Assembly (NCBI RefSeq): GCF_002860325.1
Contig: NZ_PKOJ01000001.1
Coordinates: 1 to 64,000, forward strand
DNA: 64,000 nt
Origin: Neptunicoccus cionae
GTDB taxonomy: Bacteria > Pseudomonadota > Alphaproteobacteria > Rhodobacterales > Rhodobacteraceae
Reading direction: 5' to 3'
The notes under the pieces are model-generated. The model was not told the DNA's origin and did no database searches. It worked only from the letters and a program-made list of their open reading frames with translations. Of this stretch, positions 58,872 through 64,000 are shown in pieces. The position numbers and the translations under genes are program-made. Every line of letters begins with the position of its first letter. The first letter of the stretch is position 1.

Positions 58872-60029
58872 TTAATGATCCGAATAGGGATCAAGAGAAT
58901 CCCGCAAACCGTCCCCTAAGAAATTGAACGCCAGCACAACGACAATCACTGGCAGCATGGGGATCGCGGTCCAGGGGTAAATCTCGATCGACGCAAGGTT
59001 CTGCGCATCGTTCAGCATCACCCCCCAGCTGACCGCCGGCGCCCGCAGCCCCAGACCCAGAAACGACAGGGCCGTTTCGCCTAGGATCATGGCAGGGATC
59101 GACAACATCGCGCTGGCAATCAGGTGGCTGGCGAAATTGGGCAGCAGGTGCTTGCGGATGATCCGGTTCGGCTTGGCCCCCATCATTTCAGCCGCACGCA
59201 CGAATTCCTCTTCCCGCAGCGCCAGAAATTTGGAACGCACCGCCCGCGCAAGGCCGGGCCAGTCCAGCAGCCCCAGAATGATCGAGATCACGAAGAATAC
59301 CGCCACCGGACCCCAATGGCTCGGCACGGCGGCAGACAGGGCCAGCCACAAGGGAAGTTCCGGCAAGGAGCGCAGAACTTCGATCACCCGCTGCACACCC
59401 CAGTCGGTACGTCCGCCGAAATACCCTGCAAGCCCCCCGATCGTGATCCCCAGAATAAAAGACACGGTGATCCCGATCAGACCCACCGTCAGGGACAGTT
59501 GCGCACCATAAAAGATGCGTGAGAATATATCCCGCCCCAGCCGGTCCGCGCCCCAAAGGAACACAGTTGCCCCTTCCGGCGCGCAGAACAGATGGGTGTC
59601 TGCACGGAACACCCCGAGGAAGTTATAGTCGTCCCCTTCGCAGAAATACTCAAGCCGCGCCGGATTCTCGCGATCCTGTACATAGTTCCAGCGGAAATTT
59701 TCCAGATCAGCTTCGGCGGTGATCGGATAGACGTATGGCCCGATGAAAGACCCTTCGTGGAACAGCCGCACCATTTGGGGGGCTGCGTAAAGGTGATCCG
59801 CGTTGCGCTCGTTCGGGGTGTAGGGCACCAGAAACCCGACAAAGGGCAGGCTGAGATAGGCCACCAGCAGGAAGATACCCGACCACAGCCCGAGTTTGTG
59901 CCGTTTGAACTTGCGCCAGATCAGCAGCCAGCTTGGGGCGTCCAGATCGGGGCGGTCCAGCGACTTGATGTCCTCATCCGGATCATAAGGCGCGTCATCG
60001 ACGTAGTGGTTGTTCGGTAAGACAGTCAT
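58872..60029 (-). CDS. peptide ABC transporter permease (YejE-like)
   Basis: A 385-residue DppC-type permease with an extended N-terminal region typical of YejE. After the first membrane helix (about residues 45-65) comes a large periplasmic loop (about 70-165) with EYFCEGDDYNFLGVFRADTHLFC. The standard permease core follows, with the EAA motif RAAEMMGAKPNRIIRKHLLPN near 280. It is the last gene of the operon. It overlaps the yejB-like gene by four bases. Yej systems import peptides, including microcin C-type compounds. Confidence 0.88.
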   Translation of the reverse strand: MTVLPNNHYVDDAPYDPDEDIKSLDRPDLDAPSWLLIWRKFKRHKLGLWSGIFLLVAYLSLPFVGFLVPYTPNERNADHLYAAPQMVRLFHEGSFIGPYVYPITAEADLENFRWNYVQDRENPARLEYFCEGDDYNFLGVFRADTHLFCAPEGATVFLWGADRLGRDIFSRIFYGAQLSLTVGLIGITVSFILGITIGGLAGYFGGRTDWGVQRVIEVLRSLPELPLWLALSAAVPSHWGPVAVFFVISIILGLLDWPGLARAVRSKFLALREEEFVRAAEMMGAKPNRIIRKHLLPNFASHLIASAMLSIPAMILGETALSFLGLGLRAPAVSWGVMLNDAQNLASIEIYPWTAIPMLPVIVVVLAFNFLGDGLRDSLDPYSDH

Positions 60030-61054
60030 TTCCCGCGCCCTCCGAACCGGATTCGCGGATCAAGCAGCACCAGAAGGACATCGGAAATCATCGTACCGAC
60101 AAGGGTTAACGCAGCCACGAACAGCAGGATGAAACCGGCGAGGAACTGGTCCTGCGATTTCAGTGCTGTCAACAGCGCCGGACCAATCGTCTGCAAGCCG
60201 AGCACGACCGACACCAGCACCGATCCTGACACAAGGGATGGCAGCAGGTTGCCGATATCCGCCACAAACGGGTTCAGAGACACACGGAACGGATATTTCA
60301 GGATAGCCTTCACCGGCGGCACTCCTTTGGCCCGCGCCGTATCCACATAGGGTTTTGAAAGCTCGTCCAGAAGGTTCGCCCGCAACCGCTGCATCATGGC
60401 GGCAGCCCCTGATGTGCCGATCACAAAGGTCGGGATGATCAGATGCAGCAGGACCGATTTGATCTTCTCGGGGGACATGGGCTGGCCCTCAAATTCCGGA
60501 GCCATCAAGCCGCCAATTGGCAGGTTCAGATATTTGTGACCATAGTAGAACAGGATCAGCGCCAGCAGAAAGTTCGGCGTCGCCAGCCCCAGATACCCTA
60601 CAAAAGCAGAAGTGTAATCCACCCATGTTTTGGATTTCGCTGCGGCCAGTACCCCCAACGGCAGGGCTACCAGATAAACGAACAGCACCGCTGCCACGTT
60701 CACCAGAACCGTCAGCCACAAGGCCCCGCCGACAATTTCCGCAACGGGGCGGTCAAATTCGAACGACCAGCCGAAATCCCCCTGAATAATACCGGAAAAC
60801 CCGTGCGGGCCGGGCCAGAAGCCCATCCAGATCAGGTACTGTTTCCACAGCGGCTGATCGAGCGAGTATTCCACCCGCAGAAACTCCACTTTGGAAATGC
60901 CGTCTGCCTGCCCCGTGGCTCGCAGTTCGGCTATCAGGTTGGACAGGTAATCCCCCGGCGGCAGGTTCATGATGAAGAACACCAGCGCCGACACTACGAC
61001 AAGGGTCGCGAGCATCGTGATGAAGCGGTAAATCGAATAACGCAGGATTAACAT
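60026..61054 (-). CDS. peptide ABC transporter permease (YejB-like)
   Basis: A 342-residue DppB-type permease with six hydrophobic segments. The N-terminal LRYSIYRFITMLATLVVVSALVFFIMNL helix is typical, and the EAA-type loop is RLRANLLDELSKPYVDTARAKGVPPVKAI near 225. Its ATG overlaps the solute-binding gene stop by one base (TGATG). Together with the YejE-like protein it forms the inner-membrane channel. Confidence 0.9.
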   Translation of the reverse strand: MLILRYSIYRFITMLATLVVVSALVFFIMNLPPGDYLSNLIAELRATGQADGISKVEFLRVEYSLDQPLWKQYLIWMGFWPGPHGFSGIIQGDFGWSFEFDRPVAEIVGGALWLTVLVNVAAVLFVYLVALPLGVLAAAKSKTWVDYTSAFVGYLGLATPNFLLALILFYYGHKYLNLPIGGLMAPEFEGQPMSPEKIKSVLLHLIIPTFVIGTSGAAAMMQRLRANLLDELSKPYVDTARAKGVPPVKAILKYPFRVSLNPFVADIGNLLPSLVSGSVLVSVVLGLQTIGPALLTALKSQDQFLAGFILLFVAALTLVGTMISDVLLVLLDPRIRFGGRGK

Positions 61055-62982
61055 CAGTTCGTGACCTCGGGCGCGAAGAAGAATTCATCCATCCGGTGTA
61101 TCCCGAAATGCGCGCCCGGATCCCAGGCCCACAACCCTGCCTTGGGCACGTTCTTCAATTTGTTAGACACGACAACCGGCTGCGGCGCTTCTGCCAGAAT
61201 GCCGATAGCGTATTTTTCTTCAGCGTGAATTTTCAACATCTCCTGCCAGATCGCCACCCGCCGTGCGCGACTGTCGGTCCGTTCCCATTCAGCGGCCAGA
61301 TCCATCAGACGGGCGGCTTTGGGCATATCCACCGGTTCGCCTGCCTCGGAGTTGGTCTGGTAATACTGCCCCCATTTCGGCCATGCGAAAAAATCCTGTG
61401 CGCGGGGCGCAAGATAGCCCGGCGAGGTATTGGGGGTCGGAATACCGTTGTCCCACCCGAACCAGACCGCCGCCATCGACTGGCCGGAATAAACGTGCTG
61501 GCGCAGGATATCTCGGTCGAGCGGACGCATTACCAGTTCCACTCCAATGTCGCGCCAAGTATCCGCGATGATTTGTAAGGCGTTTTCAACTTCCTGACGT
61601 TCGCCTGCGGTTTCTACCAGAATACGCATCGGGCGTCCGTCTTCCAGAACACGAATGCCGTCGCCTCTGCGTTTGGTATATCCCAGATCGTCGAGCATAC
61701 GGTTCGCCCGTTCCGGATCGTATTGGGCATAGCTGTGAAGGTTTGATTCACTGAAGAACGGACTGGCGGGAAGCGCTGTCATATTCCCTTCGGAGGCCAG
61801 CCCGAAATAAAGCGCACGGTTGATCATCCGCCGGTCAATCGCAAGAGAAAGCGCCCGCCGGAATTGCACGTCCCGCAGAATCTCACGCCAGACCGGATCG
61901 GCGTGGTTCAGGTTCAGGTAAATGGCAATCTGGCTCGCAGTTCCGTTCGGCCAGAGGTGCACCGTGTAGCCCTGACCTTCGGATTCGCCCTTCTTCAGCA
62001 CCGCTACGTCATTGAAATCCAGACCGCGCGCCTGAAGGTCTACCTCTCCGGCGTTGGTTTTCGCTGCCACCAGACCGGAGCCAACGATGCTCATCTCTAC
62101 TGTATCGATATAGGGCAGTTGCAAACCGCGACTGTCGATCCGGTGATAATAGGGGTTGCGCACAAACAGGCGACGGCTGTCCATGCCGGTATCCGCGGGT
62201 ATCCACGGCTGCAAGGTCGGCAGGCTGGGGTTGTCGAATTTATACATGTTATCGCGCTTGTTATGCAGCGCGGCCCAGCCGCGAACCTTGGCCTTTGTCA
62301 CCGCCTTGGCCAGTGTTTCCGGATCGGCGTATTTTGTGTGGAACTGCTTCAGATATGTCGAAGGGCGATAGATAAACGGCGGTCTTGCCTGTGCCAGATG
62401 AGGCAGGAAACCCGGATTGGGCTTGGACCACCGGAAAACAACAGTGGTTTCATTCGGGAACAACACGCGCGGGTATTCACCGTCCACCCGCAAAAAGGAT
62501 GGCGGTCCACTGGGGGAAAGTTCGGCGTTATTGACCACATCATACCACCAGTAACGGAAATCCTCGGAGGTGAACGGCGCACCATCGGACCAGCGGTGTC
62601 CTTCGCGCAGTTTAAGTACGAAAATCCGTTCATCCGCAACTTTCACATCCGCCAGAATATCCGGCACAAGGTTGTATTTTGCGTCATACCCCACCAGCCG
62701 TCCGTAACCGTACACAACCATCTGCCGCACGTCTTTGGAACGCGTGACCATCGTGCGCAGATTGCCGCCGTGCTGGCCAAACTGGCGCCCCTTCTCAGCA
62801 AGATCGACCACAAACGGATTGCGCGGCATCCGTTTTTCAATAGGGTCGAGCGCGCCCGATTTGACTTCTGTCTCCCAAAAACCGGTTTCCTGCATCACGA
62901 CATCTTCTGCCAAAGCGGCAAAAGGTGCTGAAGCCAGAAAGGCGACAAGGCAAAGGGAACGAATGACAGGCTTCAACATCAT
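61054..62982 (-). CDS. periplasmic peptide-binding protein (SBP family 5)
   Basis: A 642-residue extracellular solute-binding protein of the DppA/OppA type, with a signal peptide ending in FAALAED. It shows the family stretch FVLKLREGHRWSDGAPFTSEDFRYWW near residue 120 and RDVQFRRALSLAIDRRMINR near 375. The size is close to YejA. Two adjacent ATG codons exist; 62982 gives an ATGA overlap with the ATPase stop. It captures peptides for the YejB/E-like permeases. Confidence 0.9.
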   Translation of the reverse strand: MMLKPVIRSLCLVAFLASAPFAALAEDVVMQETGFWETEVKSGALDPIEKRMPRNPFVVDLAEKGRQFGQHGGNLRTMVTRSKDVRQMVVYGYGRLVGYDAKYNLVPDILADVKVADERIFVLKLREGHRWSDGAPFTSEDFRYWWYDVVNNAELSPSGPPSFLRVDGEYPRVLFPNETTVVFRWSKPNPGFLPHLAQARPPFIYRPSTYLKQFHTKYADPETLAKAVTKAKVRGWAALHNKRDNMYKFDNPSLPTLQPWIPADTGMDSRRLFVRNPYYHRIDSRGLQLPYIDTVEMSIVGSGLVAAKTNAGEVDLQARGLDFNDVAVLKKGESEGQGYTVHLWPNGTASQIAIYLNLNHADPVWREILRDVQFRRALSLAIDRRMINRALYFGLASEGNMTALPASPFFSESNLHSYAQYDPERANRMLDDLGYTKRRGDGIRVLEDGRPMRILVETAGERQEVENALQIIADTWRDIGVELVMRPLDRDILRQHVYSGQSMAAVWFGWDNGIPTPNTSPGYLAPRAQDFFAWPKWGQYYQTNSEAGEPVDMPKAARLMDLAAEWERTDSRARRVAIWQEMLKIHAEEKYAIGILAEAPQPVVVSNKLKNVPKAGLWAWDPGAHFGIHRMDEFFFAPEVTN

Positions 62983-64000
62983 GGGTTTACCCGGACCAAA
63001 TGGCCCGGCTCCGTTTCGACCAGAGGCGGCAGGGAACTGCCTTGCATGGCATAGGCTTCGGGCCAGGTATGCGGATCGCCCGCGCCCAGCGCCACGGTCT
63101 GAAGGTTGATTTTCTGGCTGACGTCGGCCTCAAGACAGGCAGCGATCAGCGCCTTGGTATAGGGATGGCGGGGGGCTGTGAACAACACATCCGGCGCCGC
63201 TTGTTCAACAATTTGACCCTGTCGCATCACCGCTACCTCATCCGCGATCCGTGCGACCACGGCCAGATCGTGACTGATGAACAGGTAGCTAAGCCCGAAA
63301 TCGTCGCGGATTTCTTCCAAAAGTTCCAGCACCTGCATCTGCACCGAAAGATCAAGCGCGCTGGTGGGTTCATCACAGACCAACAGGCTGGGATTCAAGG
63401 CGAGCGCGCGGGCTATGGACAAACGCTGGCGCTGGCCACCGGAAAACGCATGGGGGAAGCGGCGCAGCATATTCTTGTCGAGCCCGACTTTCTCCAGCAG
63501 CTCTGCTGCCCGTTCCTTTTGTTCCTTTCGGGTTCCGATCCCGTGAATACGCAGCGGTTCAGTCAGAATATCGATGATCTGCATGCGTGGCGAAAGGGAA
63601 CTGAAAGGGTCTTGAAAGACCATCTGCGCTTCACGTTGGAAGGCCCGCCGCTCTGACGTGTCCAGATGGGCCACATCGACCGGCAAAGCGCCTTTCGTTG
63701 CCCAGTAGCGAATTGCCCCGCCGGCATCTGCCTGTGTCGCGCCCAGCGCAATATTCGCAACGGTGGACTTGCCAGAGCCGCTTTCGCCCACAATGGCAAA
63801 GGTCTTGCCCCGCTCCACCGTCAGGCTGACATTTTTCACAGCCTGAACTTCGCGGTTTTTACCGAAGAAGGTGCCAGCGCGGGAAACAAAGGTTTTGTTA
63901 ATCCCTTCAAGCTGAAGGATCGGATCCACGACAGGCCGCGCTGCAGAGGGTTCCGCGCTGTGGGGAATGGCAGGCGCTGCAGCCAGCAGCTTTTTCGTGT
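62979..64000 (-). CDS. fused two-domain peptide ABC ATPase (YejF-like), 5' end outside the window
   Basis: The visible part holds a complete C-terminal ATPase domain: Walker A VGESGSGKST, signature FSGGQRQRLSIARAL, Walker B LLVCDEPTSALD and H-loop FISHDLAVVA. A GTG at 63929 could be called as a start, but the frame stays open to the window edge and reads TKKLLAAAPAIP then a linker, which is the usual end of a first DppD-like domain (HPYTKKLLAA). I conclude that this is the second half of a fused YejF-type protein and that the first half lies beyond base 64000. Confidence 0.85.
   Translation of the reverse strand, partial: TKKLLAAAPAIPHSAEPSAARPVVDPILQLEGINKTFVSRAGTFFGKNREVQAVKNVSLTVERGKTFAIVGESGSGKSTVANIALGATQADAGGAIRYWATKGALPVDVAHLDTSERRAFQREAQMVFQDPFSSLSPRMQIIDILTEPLRIHGIGTRKEQKERAAELLEKVGLDKNMLRRFPHAFSGGQRQRLSIARALALNPSLLVCDEPTSALDLSVQMQVLELLEEIRDDFGLSYLFISHDLAVVARIADEVAVMRQGQIVEQAAPDVLFTAPRHPYTKALIAACLEADVSQKINLQTVALGAGDPHTWPEAYAMQGSSLPPLVETEPGHLVRVNP

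Noticed and set aside
1-64000. CRISPR arrays, insertion sequences, phage genes, rRNA
   Set aside because: I found no regularly spaced repeats, transposase-like or phage-like proteins, or rRNA sequence in the window.

Overview
The window comes from a moderately GC-rich alphaproteobacterium, most likely a marine Rhodobacterales/roseobacter-type organism. The evidence is the gene content: a PotFGHI-Puu putrescine operon, TRAP transporters, an exbB-exbD-exbD-tonB set beside hmu haem genes, a BCCT carrier, TadE/TadG proteins, a Yej-type peptide ABC system, and CCGGGGGC/GCCCCCGG terminators. It reads as ordinary chromosome dominated by catabolic and uptake operons. I saw no insertion sequence, prophage, CRISPR array or rRNA. 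There is one tRNA gene, tRNA-Arg(CCT).

Layout. (1) 0.2-14.0 kb: a minus-strand operon runs puuA, puuB, potFGHI, agmatinase, a PuuD-like class I amidotransferase, gabT and gabD. It imports putrescine, or makes it from agmatine, and takes it through gamma-glutamyl intermediates to GABA and succinate. A divergent GntR regulator and a separate puuC aldehyde dehydrogenase complete it, and TTTGTGA-type repeats lie before both puuA and puuC. (2) 14.0-18.3 kb: a LysR regulator diverges from glutaryl-CoA dehydrogenase, followed by a butyrate kinase/phosphotransbutyrylase pair where a glutarate CoA-transferase would often be. (3) 18.4-22.1 kb: persulfide dioxygenase, rhodanese, a universal stress protein and a sodium:alanine-type symporter. 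(4) 22.2-30.8 kb: a complete haem-uptake region with exbB, two unequal exbD genes, tonB, an outer-membrane receptor, hmuSTUV and the small gene hemP. (5) 30.8-32.1 kb: a DUF1289 protein, Dps and a small protein of unknown function.

(6) 32.2-38.7 kb: malonate catabolism, with a MatR-like GntR regulator, a TRAP transporter, malonyl-CoA decarboxylase and malonyl-CoA synthetase, translationally coupled. (7) 38.8-42.0 kb: an array of TGAAGCTTCA-type palindromes, a kinase-like phosphotransferase, and urate-pathway genes (HIU hydrolase, and an allantoinase fused to OHCU decarboxylase). (8) 42.0-46.2 kb: an orphan 203-residue protein, TadE/TadE/TadG-VWA proteins, and the tRNA. (9) 46.2-54.1 kb: a coherent but unassigned catabolic cluster with RidA, two poorly characterised proteins, a BCCT transporter, an atypical M19 'dipeptidase', an aldehyde dehydrogenase and a divergent LysR.

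(10) 54.3-56.9 kb: an RsbQ/KAI2-type alpha/beta hydrolase translationally coupled to a PAS-PAS-HWE sensor kinase, followed by a small YeaQ-type membrane protein. (11) 56.9-58.8 kb: a DUF4198 protein and a HupE/UreJ protein whose divergent start codons are 15 bases apart. (12) 58.9-64.0 kb: a Yej-like peptide ABC transporter operon whose fused ATPase runs off the right edge.

The most promising leads for undescribed biology are the hydrolase-HWE kinase pair, the BCCT/M19/DUF cluster, the gcdH-buk-ptb arrangement, and the ExbD pair in which one copy has Asn in place of the conserved membrane Asp.
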